From Labedella gwakjiensis (GTDB lineage: Bacteria > Actinomycetota > Actinomycetes > Actinomycetales > Microbacteriaceae), in contig NZ_PYAU01000001.1 in assembly GCF_003014675.1 (NCBI RefSeq), forward strand, positions 558,001-622,000: 64,000 nt of DNA, read 5' to 3'. This document shows, piece after piece, positions 17,801 to 26,133 of this stretch. Position numbers and translations under genes: made by a program. Position 1 is the stretch's first letter. Each line of letters starts with the position of its first letter. The notes beneath the pieces were generated by a model. The model was not told the origin of the DNA, searched no databases, and was given only the letters and a program-made list of their open reading frames with translations.

Positions 17801-18542
17801 CCTGCCCGACGAGCGGGATGCCGGCGACGTCGTCGACGCTCGCGAGGCGCGACCCCGCCTGCACGGCGAACGTGCGCCCGTCCTCGGTGATCTCACCGGC
17901 CGGGATGAGGACGCCGTTCTGGTCGAGCGCGTCCGAGATCGCCTGCTGGGTGAGGCCAGCCGCGGCGAGAGCCGCCTGATCGGGCACGATCGTGACGCGC
18001 TGCCCGGTCTCGCCGGAGAGAGACGCGTCGCGGACGCCGTCGAGCTCGCGGATGTCCGCGAGCACGGAGGTGTTGATCGCTGCGGAGAGCTCATCGGTCG
18101 AACCACCGCCCGTGGCGGCGATCCGGATGACGGGGAAGTCGTCGAGTCCGCCCGTGACGGTCTGCGGGTCCACGTCGTCCGGAAGGGACGACGAGAGGCG
18201 GTTGATCGCGAGCGTCACCTTCTGCTCGGCGGTGGCGAGGTCCGTCCCGTACGCGAACGTGACGGACACGAGGCTGAGGTTGGTGCTCGACGTCGCCGTC
18301 GTCGACTCGACGCCCGCGATGCCCTGGACCGCCGTCTCGATCGGTGTCGAGACGTCCTCCTCGACGACGGCAGGTGACGCGCCGGGGTAGGACGTCACGA
18401 CAGCGAGCTGCGGGAACTCCACGCTCGGCGCGAGCTCCTGCTTGAGGCTCGTGAGGGCGATCCCGCCGAACACCGCCGCGACGATGGTGACGAGCGCGAT
18501 GAGCGCACGATTCTTCATGCTCAGGACGGCAAGGATGTGCAC
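14826..18542 (-). CDS. RND-family efflux permease with a long disordered central insert
   Basis: A 1238-residue RND (AcrB/HAE1-like) transporter. Marks are ALIALVTIVAAVFGGIALTSLKQELAP in TM1, the porter domain LAVVTSYPGASPAVVEEDVSTPIE, GRVVDDSIVVIENIKRHL in TM4 with the paired Asp residues of the proton relay, and VVTNAIVLVDLVNQYRRRG in TM10. The loop between TM6 and TM7, residues about 494-715, is replaced by an acidic, Pro/Glu/Asp/Ala-rich segment including EPEPEPAPEPEP, where normal members have a short amphipathic helix. I choose the GTG at 18542 (VHILAVLSMKNR), preceded by GAGGGA; the open frame reaches 18596. No membrane-fusion partner is adjacent. Substrate unknown. Confidence 0.9.
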   Translation of the reverse strand: MHILAVLSMKNRALIALVTIVAAVFGGIALTSLKQELAPSVEFPQLAVVTSYPGASPAVVEEDVSTPIETAVQGIAGVESTTATSSTNLSLVSVTFAYGTDLATAEQKVTLAINRLSSSLPDDVDPQTVTGGLDDFPVIRIAATGGGSTDELSAAINTSVLADIRELDGVRDASLSGETGQRVTIVPDQAALAAAGLTQQAISDALDQNGVLIPAGEITEDGRTFAVQAGSRLASVDDVAGIPLVGQVSAGEPLTIGDVASVDLTDNPVTSLSRVDGEDALTIAVTKLPDANTVDVSKAVIAIIPDLEDALGDDATLTVVFDQAPYIQQSIEALATEGLLGLGFAVIVILVFLLSVRATIVTAISIPTSVLITFIGMQATGYTLNIITLGALTIAIGRVVDDSIVVIENIKRHLALVGRESGTEGRTTAILSGVREVAGAITASTITTVAVFLPLAFVGDISGELFRPFALTVTIALLASLLVALTIVPVLAYWFLRAPKPKKVAVPAAVSPEPADHVDPADHAEAADQTVSSHTTEPEGAEIESERSRPVPDTAADTAADTDTSLADAGPVDAFPDEEDPDDTEPQVAPNARPSLPSGVAAAPAIVEPGWIVDARRPESHEAGVSSETTAESAVEPDAESGTEPDADSPVEPDSDAPDETIAGQEAEPEPEPAPEPEPAPEPEPAPEPQPALVAAAAEIPSRRARRERAVVDDDVEHPTVLQRAYLPVIRWTLKHSVVTLVLALLVLVGTGFAVPFMKTNFLGGSGQNTFSVTQTLPVGTSLEELDAASTDVERTLIDTTGVDTVQVSIGSSGSGVQALFGGGGEGTITYSVTTDEDADQDALQADVRDELAALDDVGEISVQVSSGFGGSSDIEVEITAPNQDALQTATDDIVDAVSGLDMVSEVTDNLSESRPYIEVAVDREAAAAAGYSEVALGAIVSGAMQPQTVGSIVIDETTLSIYIASEDPPTTRDELAALEIPTPTGIVALDTLATIEQVDGPATITTVSGLRSSTVSVTPSSDDVGTASSLVQQAVDEADLTGGASASLGGVASDQSSAFQQLGLALLAAVLIVYIVMVATFRSLRQPLLLLVSVPFAATGAIGLQVLTGVPLGVPSLIGVLMLIGIVVTNAIVLVDLVNQYRRRGMSVPDAVEHGSVRRLRPILMTAFATIFALVPMALGITGHGGFISQPLAIVVIGGLVSSTILTLIVLPSLYNLVEGAKDRRRARREAKAARAA

Positions 18543-18868
18543 GGGGATCCCTCGATACGGCTGGGCCGTCCGGCGGTCTCGCGCCGGCGACGACAACGGT
18601 GGTGCGTGTCCGCCGACCCATGTTCGCCGGCGTGCGCGACGCTCGGGCCGCGCTTCCTGATTCTCCCACAGCGCCGCCTCCGCCCGACCGGCCGCGCGCG
18701 TACTCCTCGTCGCCCCGAGCCCTCACATCCTGCGGGTACCGGACCCGTCGCACTATCCCACTGCGACAACCCGAAAGAGGGCGTCGACCGAGTGCACGCG
18801 CCATGCGGGCGGCGGGTCGGTCACACCGTCAGGATGCGACACCCCGGCACGACGGCGAGCCGGGTTTC
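18543..18868. other. Intergenic region upstream of the RND permease
   Basis: About 326 bases without a supported gene. The open frames on both strands are Arg-rich shadows. A weak hairpin, cccggc...gccggg (18843-18864), follows the MocR stop and may terminate that gene. The remainder should contain the permease promoter, which I cannot place with confidence. Confidence 0.4.
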
Positions 18869-20299
18869 TCAGACCACGGAGGCGAGGTCGGGCATCGCTG
18901 GGACCGGATCACGCACGAGCGAGGCCCATGCGCGCTGCAGCGCCTCGATGCCGCGCTCCGTCTCGGGTACCGAGTACGTGATGGGGATGCGCAGGAATCG
19001 CTCGAAGGCTCCGTCGATGCCGAACCGCGGTCCGGCCGCGATCACGAGCCCCTGCGAACGGGCAGCGAGAGCCAGTTGCGAGCTCAGAGGCGCGCCGATC
19101 CCCACCCAGAGCGCCAACCCGCCGTGGACGCGGGGCACCTCCCATCGCGGGAAGTGCTCGGCCAAGAGCCTCTCGACACGGAAGCGCGTGCCCGCGAGCT
19201 GCGCACGACGCAGGTCGATGATGTCGTCGAGCCGAGGGAGCAGCTCGATGCTCACGAGCTGCTCGAGGATGGGGGTGCCGAGGTCGCCGATCGAGCGGGC
19301 GACGACGAGCTTCCGGATGGTCTGGCGGTCGGCGCGAATCCACCCGATCCGCAGACCGCCCCAGACGGTCTTGCCCAGCGAGCCGATCGTGATGATGCGC
19401 GCACCCTCCGCGTTGTCGGCGGCGAACGGCCGATGCGGCTCAGCCCGATCGATCGACAGGTCGGCGGTGGTCTCGTCGATCACGAGGATCGTCCCCGTCC
19501 GTGCTGCCGCCCGCCGGACCGCCGCCCGGGTCGTCGGCGACATCGACGCGCCCGTGGGGTTGTGGAAGTCGGGCATCAGATAGGCCAGCACCGGGTTGGT
19601 GCGCTCGAAGGCCTGCGTCACCTCGGCGTCGTCCCACCCCTGCTCGCTCGAGACCGTCACCGGCACGAGCCGCGCGCCCACGGCACGCAGGGCGTCGTGC
19701 GCGTGCGGGTAGCTCGGCATCTCGAGGAGTGCGCGGTCGCCGCGCGAGACCATCGTGCGGGCGAGGAGGCCGATCGCGTGCTGGGCGCCGAGCGTCACCA
19801 TGATCTCGTCCGGCGATGTCGGCAGTCCCGCCTCGCTGTACCGATCGGCGAGGGCACGCCTCAGCTCGGGGAGGCCGACCGGGTCGTAGTCGAACTCGGT
19901 GAGATAGCGCGGAAGGCGTGCGGCCGCGGCCACCGAGGCGTCGGCGACGAGGGCCGACGCGGGCATGGAGGCCTTGCTGAAGTCGAGAGCGCCCTGCTCG
20001 CGGACCGGAACCACATCGGGTTCGGCCCCCGGAAGCCGCGCGATGCTTCCCGAACCGCGCAGGCTCTCGAGGTAGCCGCTCTCGCGGAGCTCGCGATACG
20101 CCGCCGTCACCGTGGTGCGGGAGAGGCCGAGGCGCTCGGCGAGGTCCCGTTCGGCGGGGAGCCTCGTATCGGTGGGGACGCGGCCGTCGAGGATGAGGAG
20201 CCGCACGCGATCCGCGAGGCTGCGGTAGGCGGCGTCGGATCCACGCCAGTCCCCGAGGAGCGAGGACAGCGCACGCGCCGTGATGTGGACATCGACCAT
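18869..20299 (-). CDS. MocR-type regulator (GntR HTH fused to aminotransferase fold), YczR-like
   Basis: A 476-residue fusion. Residues 25-90 are a GntR winged helix (YRSLADRVRLLILDGRVP, LPAERDLAERLGLSRTTVTAAYRELRESGYL). The rest is a type I aminotransferase domain with MVTLGAQHAIGLLARTM, PDFHNPTG (substrate loop), VIDET and IGSLGKTVWGGLRIGW, where the Lys is the PLP-binding residue. Such proteins use PLP as a sensor and bind DNA. The gene is divergent from a yczE homologue 62 bp away, a pairing known from the YczR-YczE group of MocR proteins, so it probably controls yczE and itself. The effector is unknown. Confidence 0.9.
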   Translation of the reverse strand: MVDVHITARALSSLLGDWRGSDAAYRSLADRVRLLILDGRVPTDTRLPAERDLAERLGLSRTTVTAAYRELRESGYLESLRGSGSIARLPGAEPDVVPVREQGALDFSKASMPASALVADASVAAAARLPRYLTEFDYDPVGLPELRRALADRYSEAGLPTSPDEIMVTLGAQHAIGLLARTMVSRGDRALLEMPSYPHAHDALRAVGARLVPVTVSSEQGWDDAEVTQAFERTNPVLAYLMPDFHNPTGASMSPTTRAAVRRAAARTGTILVIDETTADLSIDRAEPHRPFAADNAEGARIITIGSLGKTVWGGLRIGWIRADRQTIRKLVVARSIGDLGTPILEQLVSIELLPRLDDIIDLRRAQLAGTRFRVERLLAEHFPRWEVPRVHGGLALWVGIGAPLSSQLALAARSQGLVIAAGPRFGIDGAFERFLRIPITYSVPETERGIEALQRAWASLVRDPVPAMPDLASVV

Positions 20300-20361
20300 G
20301 CGGCCACCATAGTGGGATTGGCATCTTGATCCAAGGCCAAAAACACAATTGGATACTCATC
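20300..20361. promoter_or_regulatory. MocR/yczE shared control region with ATTGG boxes
   Basis: The 62-bp divergent region is unusually AT-rich for this genome. It has two same-orientation ATTGG boxes (attggcatc at 20317-20325 and attggatac at 20348-20356) and two CCAA boxes between them (20331-20340), giving a mixed direct and inverted arrangement. MocR proteins often bind repeated boxes of this kind. Assignment to the adjacent regulator is inference. Confidence 0.55.
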
Positions 20362-21021
20362 ATGCTCCGACGGATCTCTCAACTGCTCATCGGCCTCGTC
20401 CTCTACGGGGTGGCCGACGCGCTCATGATCCGTGCCGTCCTCGGGGTCGACCCGTGGACGGTGCTCTCGCAGGGCCTGTCGATCCACACGGGACTCGGCA
20501 TCGGGATCCTCACGAACATCGTCGGAGTGCTCGTCCTCCTGCTCTGGATCCCGCTCCGCCAGCGGCCCGGGGTGGGGACGATCCTGAACATCCTCATCAT
20601 CGGCCCGTCGATCGAGCTCGGCCTCTGGCTCGTCCCGCCGATGACGGAATTGTGGGCGCAGATCCTGATGTTCGCGGCCGGTCTCGTGCTCCTCGCGGTC
20701 GCGAGCGGACTCTACATCGGCGCGCGCATGGGGCCGGGTCCACGTGACGGCCTCATGACCGGAATCAACAAGCGCTTCGGTGTGCCCATCTGGATCGCGC
20801 GGACCTCCGTGGAGATCACCGTTCTCGTGACGGGCTGGATCCTCGGCGGCAACGTGGGACTCGGCACGGTGGCCTTCGCCCTCCTCATCGGCCCGCTCTG
20901 CAACATCACGCTGCCGTTCTTCGCGATCCGCGCCCCCGCCGTCACGCCCGAAGCCGCCCCGGAGGCGATCGACGCGTCCGAATCCCGCCCGCCGACCACC
21001 CCGCTCCCCCTCATCCCCTGA
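20362..21021 (+). CDS. yczE: YczE/YyaS/YitT-family membrane protein
   Basis: A 219-residue membrane protein with about five helices. Family marks are LIGLVLYGVADALMIRAVLGVDPWTVLSQGLS at the start and GARMGPGPRDGLMTGINKRFGVPIWIAR in the middle, both typical of YczE proteins. The molecular function is not established; a transport role is likely. I start at the ATG at 20362, since the earlier TTG lies among the regulator boxes and adds polar residues. It is divergent from the MocR regulator and ends at a strong terminator. Confidence 0.87.
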   Translation: MLRRISQLLIGLVLYGVADALMIRAVLGVDPWTVLSQGLSIHTGLGIGILTNIVGVLVLLLWIPLRQRPGVGTILNILIIGPSIELGLWLVPPMTELWAQILMFAAGLVLLAVASGLYIGARMGPGPRDGLMTGINKRFGVPIWIARTSVEITVLVTGWILGGNVGLGTVAFALLIGPLCNITLPFFAIRAPAVTPEAAPEAIDASESRPPTTPLPLIP

Positions 21022-21049
21022 CCTCCCCACCGAAAGGGCTACACCCGAG

Positions 21050-21079
21050 CGAGGGCGCCAGGTACACCTGGCGCCCTCG
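21050..21079. terminator. Bidirectional hairpin terminator
   Basis: A 14-bp stem (cgagggcgccaggt with its complement acctggcgccctcg) lies between the convergent yczE (+) and dctA (-) genes. Confidence 0.85.
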
Positions 21080-21106
21080 GGACGGTTCTGCAGCCCTCGC
21101 GGGCGA

Positions 21107-22510
21107 TCAGCGGGACAGGGTCGGCTGCTCCGCGAGCTCGGCGGCGGACGCGTCCTCCGCGGGGACCGACGGGCCGTGGTCGTCAGTGGCCATCGTCGCC
21201 TCGTCGAACGGGCGGCGACCCGACAGCACCTCGGTGATCTGCTCACGGTCGAGCTGCTTCGTCCAGGTTCCCACGAGCACGGTGGCGACCGCGTTGCCGG
21301 TGAAGTTCGTCAGAGCGCGAGCCTCCGACATGAAGCGGTCGATGCCGACGATGAGGCCGACACCGTCGACGAGGTCCGGACGGTTGGCCTGCAGACCGCC
21401 CGCGAGGGTCGCGAGGCCCGCACCCGTGACACCGGCCGCGCCCTTCGACGCGATGATCATGAAGGCGAGGAGGGCGATCTGCTCGCCGATGTTCATCTGC
21501 ACGCCGAGGACGTCGGCGATGAAGATCGACGCCATGGTGAGGTAGATGGCCGTGCCGTCGAGGTTGAACGAGTAGCCGGTGGGCACTGTGATTCCGACGA
21601 CAGGCTTCGAGACGCCCACGTGCTCCATCTTGGCGATGAGTCGCGGAAGCGCGGCCTCGGACGATGAGGTGCCGACGATGAGGAGGTACTCGCGGCCGAG
21701 GTACTTCATGAGGCTGAAGATGTTGACGCGGCTGACCGTGAAGAGAATCGTGCCGAGCACGACGACGATGAAGAGGATGCAGGTGATGTAGAAGGCGAGC
21801 ATGAGCGAGCCGAGGCTGATGAGGGCGTCGACGCCCGCCGAGCCTGTCACGGCCGCGATCGCACCGAAGGCACCGACCGGCGCGACCCACATGATCATGT
21901 ACAGGATGCGGAAGACGAGCAGCTGGAACGACTTCACGGCCTCGAGGATCGGGGCGCCCTTCGCACCCAGCTTCTGGATGCCGAAGCCCACGAGGAGTGC
22001 GACGAAGAGCACCTGCAGCACATTCTCCCCGACGAGAGGCGAGACGAGCGTCGTCGGGATGATGCCGAGGATGAACTCCGTGGTCGTCTTCGCCTCCTCC
22101 GTTCCGGCGCCGTCGTACTGCAGACCGGACACGTCGAGGCCGGTTCCCGGCTGGATGAGGTTTCCGACCACGAGACCGATGCCGAGGGCGAACGTCGACA
22201 TCACCATGAAGTAGAGGAGCGCGAGCCCTCCCACCTTGCCGACGGTCGCAGCCTTCGCGATGGACCCGACCCCGATGACGATCGTGCAGAAGATGACGGG
22301 CGCGATCATCATGCGGATGAGGGAGACGAACCCCTCGCCGATCGGCTTCAGACCGACCGCGAAGGCGGGGGCGGCGAGTCCCACGATCACGCCGGCCAGA
22401 ACGGCCAGGATGACGGCGATGTACAGCCAGTGCGTGCGATCGGCCTTCTTCCGCGGCGAGCGCCCGGCGGCGTCGGATGCGGAGCCGTGAGGGATGAGCT
22501 TCTGTGACAT
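21107..22510 (-). CDS. dctA: C4-dicarboxylate/cation symporter (DAACS family)
   Basis: A 467-residue dicarboxylate/amino acid:cation symporter. Marks are FVSLIRMMIAPVIFCTIVIGV in the first half, GTSSSEAALPRLIAKME (the serine-rich re-entrant loop HP1), GYSFNLDGTAIYL (TM7 NMDGT-type cation site) and GIDRFMSEARALTNFTGNAVATVLV (TM8 with the Asp and Arg that select dicarboxylates, and NFTGN). The Arg in MSEARA points to C4-dicarboxylate rather than glutamate transport. It is divergent from the two-component genes at 22672-25052, which very probably switch it on when dicarboxylate or citrate is present. Confidence 0.92.
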   Translation of the reverse strand: MSQKLIPHGSASDAAGRSPRKKADRTHWLYIAVILAVLAGVIVGLAAPAFAVGLKPIGEGFVSLIRMMIAPVIFCTIVIGVGSIAKAATVGKVGGLALLYFMVMSTFALGIGLVVGNLIQPGTGLDVSGLQYDGAGTEEAKTTTEFILGIIPTTLVSPLVGENVLQVLFVALLVGFGIQKLGAKGAPILEAVKSFQLLVFRILYMIMWVAPVGAFGAIAAVTGSAGVDALISLGSLMLAFYITCILFIVVVLGTILFTVSRVNIFSLMKYLGREYLLIVGTSSSEAALPRLIAKMEHVGVSKPVVGITVPTGYSFNLDGTAIYLTMASIFIADVLGVQMNIGEQIALLAFMIIASKGAAGVTGAGLATLAGGLQANRPDLVDGVGLIVGIDRFMSEARALTNFTGNAVATVLVGTWTKQLDREQITEVLSGRRPFDEATMATDDHGPSVPAEDASAAELAEQPTLSR

Positions 22511-22671
22511 GAGCTGCGGCGCTCCTTCCGCCGCACCTCTGTGTGCGGCCTGACGATGTCGGCAATCCTCCGACCCGGCGTCGTCGAACGGGAGCTTGTG
22601 GTCGTAATGGTCGCGGGAAGGTTCGTCGACACGGCTGCGGCCCTGTCGGCGCTCGGTGCGATGATGGGGCC

Positions 22672-24360
22672 GTGCGGATCCTGCGGCGGACGACGATAGC
22701 GAAGCGGCTCTTCGCGCTGCAGCTCGTCGGCATCGTCGTGTTGATCGCGGCGGGCCTCACCCTGTGGTGGTTCCAGGCTCGGGCTGACGCCGAGAGGGAC
22801 GCGACAGCGACGAGCCGTTCCGTCGCGCTCGGCGTCGCGGACAACCCTTTCGTGCTCGAGGCCCTGGACGATGCGTCGCCGAGTGAGCGACTGCAGCCGT
22901 ACGCCGTGGAGCTCATGCGCGACACGGGCGTCGACTTCGTCACGATCATGGCAACCGACCGAACGCGGTACACGCATCGTGACCCCGACGAGATCGGTCG
23001 ACCGTTCATCGGCAGTATCGAGCGCGCTCTCGACGGCGAGACCTTCAGCGAGACGTACGCCGGGACCCTCGGGCCGTCGGTCCGAACGGTCGCGCCGATC
23101 GAGGACGACGAGGGACGCGTCGTCGCCCTCGTGTCCGCCGGCGTCACGCTCACGAACATCGATCGCTCCTTCGAGCAGGTCCTCCCCGTGGCCGCCGCCG
23201 CTGCCCTCGCCATGGCAGCACTCGGAGCCGTGGGGTCGTTCGCCCTCAGCCGTTATCTGCGGAGGGTGACCGGAGGTCGGGGGCCGGAGGAACTCGCGAG
23301 CATGTTCGCGTACTACGAGTCGGTCCTGCGGTCCGTGCGTGAGGGCCTGGTCGTGACGGACGGACGCGAACGCGTCCTGCTGTACAACGATCAGGCGGCG
23401 ACCCTCCTCGGCCTGCCCCGCTCGCCCGGATCGATGCGGCCCGTGCCTCTCGCGCAACTCGACCTGCCGCCGTCCGTGCGGGAGCTCCTCGAGACGGGGC
23501 GCGTCGCCGTGGACGAGACGTATCTCACCGACGAGCGGATCCTCCTCGTCAATCAGCAGCCGGCCGGTGAGGGCATCGGGGGCACGACCGACGGCGCCGG
23601 TTCCGTGACCACCATCAGGGACCGCACGGAACTCGAAGTCCTGACGGGAGAGCTCCGCTCGGCTCAGACGCTGTCGGCAGCACTGCGGTCGCAGACCCAC
23701 GAGTTCTCGAACCGGCTGCACACCATCGTGTCGCTCATCGAACTCGGCAGGGCCGGCGATGCCCTCGAATTCGCCGAGGGGCAGCTGGGTGCGAGCCAGC
23801 GACTCGCCGACCGCGTCACGGGGGCCGTGAGGGAACCGGTGATCTCGGCGCTCCTCCTCGGGAAGACGACGGAGGCGACCGAACGGGGAATCGACCTTCA
23901 TCTGGACACGGATCCGAGGCTCGGTCGGGTTCGCGTGGATCCTTCCGACATCGTGACCATCCTCGGCAACCTCGTCGACAACGCCCTCGATGCGGCCGGT
24001 GGCGACGAGCCGTGGGTGGAGGTCTACCTCGGCCTCGACGACGACGATCTGGATCGCGACACCGGCTCATCCGGTGACTCGATCGACACGCTCGTCCCGC
24101 TCGTCCTGCACGTGTCCGATTCGGGGAGCGGGCTCGCCGACGGCGAGATCGATCAGGCCTTCGAACGGGGGTTCTCGACGAAGGCGCAGGGCGAACTCGG
24201 TCGGGGCTACGGCCTCGCCCTCGTCCGTCAGACGGTCGCACGACTCGGCGGCAGCATCGAGGTGACACGAGAACCCCGATCGGAGTTCACGGTGGTCCTG
24301 CCTCACGCCGTCGCCGTTCGAGAGACCAACGACGCGGCCACGGACGGGGGCATGCCATGA
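22672..24360 (+). CDS. CitA/DcuS-type sensor histidine kinase
   Basis: A 562-residue sensor kinase. TM1 is RLFALQLVGIVVLIAAGLTLWWF, followed by an extracellular PASp (PDC) domain with DTGVDFVTIMATDRTRYTHRDP and GRPFIGS, the carboxylate-sensing pattern of CitA/DcuS/DctS, then TM2, a cytoplasmic PAS (EGLVVTDGRERVLLYNDQAATLLG) and the kinase core. The phospho-acceptor is His343 in QTHEFSNRLHTIVSLIELG, ATP-binding boxes are ILGNLVDNALDA and GRGYGLALVRQTV. I start at the GTG at 22672; the open frame upstream is Arg-rich filler. The gene overlaps the response regulator by 4 nt and is divergent from dctA. Confidence 0.92.
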   Translation: MRILRRTTIAKRLFALQLVGIVVLIAAGLTLWWFQARADAERDATATSRSVALGVADNPFVLEALDDASPSERLQPYAVELMRDTGVDFVTIMATDRTRYTHRDPDEIGRPFIGSIERALDGETFSETYAGTLGPSVRTVAPIEDDEGRVVALVSAGVTLTNIDRSFEQVLPVAAAAALAMAALGAVGSFALSRYLRRVTGGRGPEELASMFAYYESVLRSVREGLVVTDGRERVLLYNDQAATLLGLPRSPGSMRPVPLAQLDLPPSVRELLETGRVAVDETYLTDERILLVNQQPAGEGIGGTTDGAGSVTTIRDRTELEVLTGELRSAQTLSAALRSQTHEFSNRLHTIVSLIELGRAGDALEFAEGQLGASQRLADRVTGAVREPVISALLLGKTTEATERGIDLHLDTDPRLGRVRVDPSDIVTILGNLVDNALDAAGGDEPWVEVYLGLDDDDLDRDTGSSGDSIDTLVPLVLHVSDSGSGLADGEIDQAFERGFSTKAQGELGRGYGLALVRQTVARLGGSIEVTREPRSEFTVVLPHAVAVRETNDAATDGGMP

Positions 24361-25052
24361 CGGGGAGCGAGCGGGTCACACGCGTGCTGGTCGTCGAGGA
24401 CGAGCCGGTGGCGCAGGCCGCCCACGCCGAGTACGTCAGGCGTCTCGACGGATTCGAGACGGCGGCTGTGGCCGGAACGGGCGCCGAGGCCCTCGCGGCT
24501 CTGCGCGCCGATGCGAGCATCGACCTCGTCCTCCTCGACATGAATCTGCCGGACGTGCACGGGATCGACCTGTGTCGGCATCTCCGTTCCGCCGGCTTCG
24601 AGGTCGACGTGATCGCGATCACCGCGGCCCGCGAGCTGTCCGTGGTGCGCGCCGCGATCTCCGCGGGGATCGTGCAGTATCTCATCAAGCCGTTCTCCTT
24701 CCCGGCATTCGCCGAGAAGCTGCGCGCCTACGAGTCGTTCCGTCGGTCGTTGTCCGAGACGGGATCCGTCACGACGCAGCGCGAGGTCGACCTGACACTC
24801 GCCACGTTGCGGCCCGCGCCCGCGGGTCCGAGTCTCGCCAAAGGCCTCTCGGAGGACACACTCACCGCGGTCGCCGATCTCCTGCGGGCAGCCGACGGAG
24901 GGATGTCCGCGACGGAGATCGCTGCACTCGGCGACATGTCCCGCGTGACCGCACGACGCTACCTCGAGCACCTCGCCGACAGCGGTCGCGCCGAGCGACG
25001 CCCCCGCTACGGCAGCCCGGGACGCCCGCAACTCGAGTACCGGTGGCTCTGA
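24357..25052 (+). CDS. CitB/DcuR-type response regulator
   Basis: A 231-residue regulator. The receiver domain has the acidic pair in VLVVEDEP, phospho-acceptor Asp61 in LVLLDMNLPDVHG, Thr in AITAARE, and Lys111 in YLIKPF. After a linker, the C-terminal helix-turn-helix (LRAADGGMSATEIAALGDMSRVTARRYLEHLADSGRA) is the kind found in CitB/DctR regulators. It is co-translated with the kinase (ATGA overlap). The likely target is the divergent dctA promoter. Confidence 0.92.
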   Translation: MTGSERVTRVLVVEDEPVAQAAHAEYVRRLDGFETAAVAGTGAEALAALRADASIDLVLLDMNLPDVHGIDLCRHLRSAGFEVDVIAITAARELSVVRAAISAGIVQYLIKPFSFPAFAEKLRAYESFRRSLSETGSVTTQREVDLTLATLRPAPAGPSLAKGLSEDTLTAVADLLRAADGGMSATEIAALGDMSRVTARRYLEHLADSGRAERRPRYGSPGRPQLEYRWL

Positions 25053-25117
25053 GAGTCGAATCCGCGACGACCGGGCATCCCCGAGGTCCCCGGGCAGAAC
25101 GAGGGTGAGCACCGAGG

Positions 25118-25939
25118 TCACCTCGGGATCTCGAGACGGAACCGCCCCAGCAGGTCGCGCGCCAGTGCGTCCGCCTGCGACGCCGGGGTGTCGATGCAGG
25201 CGAGCGCGAACACCACGGCCCGTCCGTGCTCGACGGACGTTCGCGCCGACACCACCACGAAGGACGCGCCGGCTGCCGACTGTTCCGCCGGGACGAGGGC
25301 GACGGTGGCGAACTCGACCGCGCTCCCTGCCTGAGCGAGCGGAAGCCAGGTCGTCGCGGGGTGCGGATCGGACCGCGTCTCGGCGCCCCCGAAAGCGGCA
25401 GCTCCGATGGAACGGGCGAGTTCCTCGGACACCTCCGCATCCGTGTAGCCGTCACGGACGGCGCCCCGGCCGAGAGCGGCCCCGATGTCGACGACCTCGG
25501 CGGTGACGCGACACCGGTCATCGACCCACACCGTTCGACCCGAGAGCCGGCTCTCCGTCCAGTCACCGCCCGGTCCACCTGCCACCCTCATGCGGGAGTC
25601 CGAGAAATCGGCGAAACCGTCGAGTCTCCACACGTCGTCATCGATCCGCGAGGGTGCCGTCGACGAGTCACGGCGGGCGCGTCCGTCGGGCGAAGGCCCC
25701 GCCTCGTTCCCGCGATCGGCAGCGCCCGGCGCGTCGCCGCCTTCGCGGGCACTCGGACCCACGACGTTCGAGGCTCCGTCGACGACCATCGTCAGCCCGG
25801 CGACGACAGCCGTCGTCGCCAACGTCACGTGAAGGAGCCAGAGGGCGACGAGAGCGACGACGATCGTGGCCCTGACCGGCAGGCCGATCGTCCCCTGCGC
25901 TGCCCCTGTCCCCGTCGATCCCGTGTGCGTCATGTCCAT
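25118..25939 (-). CDS. Membrane-anchored exported protein, unknown function
   Basis: A 273-residue protein with one N-terminal membrane helix (VRATIVVALVALWLLHVTLATTAVVAGLTMVV) and an extracellular C-terminal part of about 220 residues rich in Ala, Gly and Asp, with no motif I recognise. Two regions look folded: DDVWRLDGFADFSDSRMRV...WVDDRCRVTAEVVD, and SAVEFATVALVPAEQSAAGASFVVVSARTS, suggesting a beta-rich domain. The start at 25939 (MDMTHTG) is chosen because GGGGAGG lies 6 nt upstream; earlier starts lack a ribosome site. It is convergent with the response regulator and divergent from the DUF4097 gene. Confidence 0.7.
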   Translation of the reverse strand: MDMTHTGSTGTGAAQGTIGLPVRATIVVALVALWLLHVTLATTAVVAGLTMVVDGASNVVGPSAREGGDAPGAADRGNEAGPSPDGRARRDSSTAPSRIDDDVWRLDGFADFSDSRMRVAGGPGGDWTESRLSGRTVWVDDRCRVTAEVVDIGAALGRGAVRDGYTDAEVSEELARSIGAAAFGGAETRSDPHPATTWLPLAQAGSAVEFATVALVPAEQSAAGASFVVVSARTSVEHGRAVVFALACIDTPASQADALARDLLGRFRLEIPR

Positions 25940-26082
25940 GTGATTCCTCCCCATCCAGACCAGAACGGTAGGTGCATCGCTCGGCACGGGATCCGAGGGC
26001 GAACCCGATCGGTGGAGAAGTCGGAGTGCCGACGGGTGTGGATGACGGGTCGGACGCGCTCGGCGCTTGACCGAGGACACAT

Positions 26083-26119
26083 CGAGTTATATCGTGATTC
26101 CAAGACGCGATATATCGTG
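26083..26119. promoter_or_regulatory. Twin PadR-type operator boxes
   Basis: Two 14-bp boxes, cgagttatatcgtg (26083-26096) and cgcgatatatcgtg (26106-26119), match at 11 of 14 positions and start 23 bp apart, about two helical turns. The second contains the perfect palindrome cgatatatcg. They lie 15-50 bp upstream of the DUF4097 ATG, in an AT-rich island. The PadR regulator encoded second in this operon is the natural candidate to bind them (inference). Confidence 0.7.
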
Positions 26120-26133
26120 ACGAGAGGACCATC

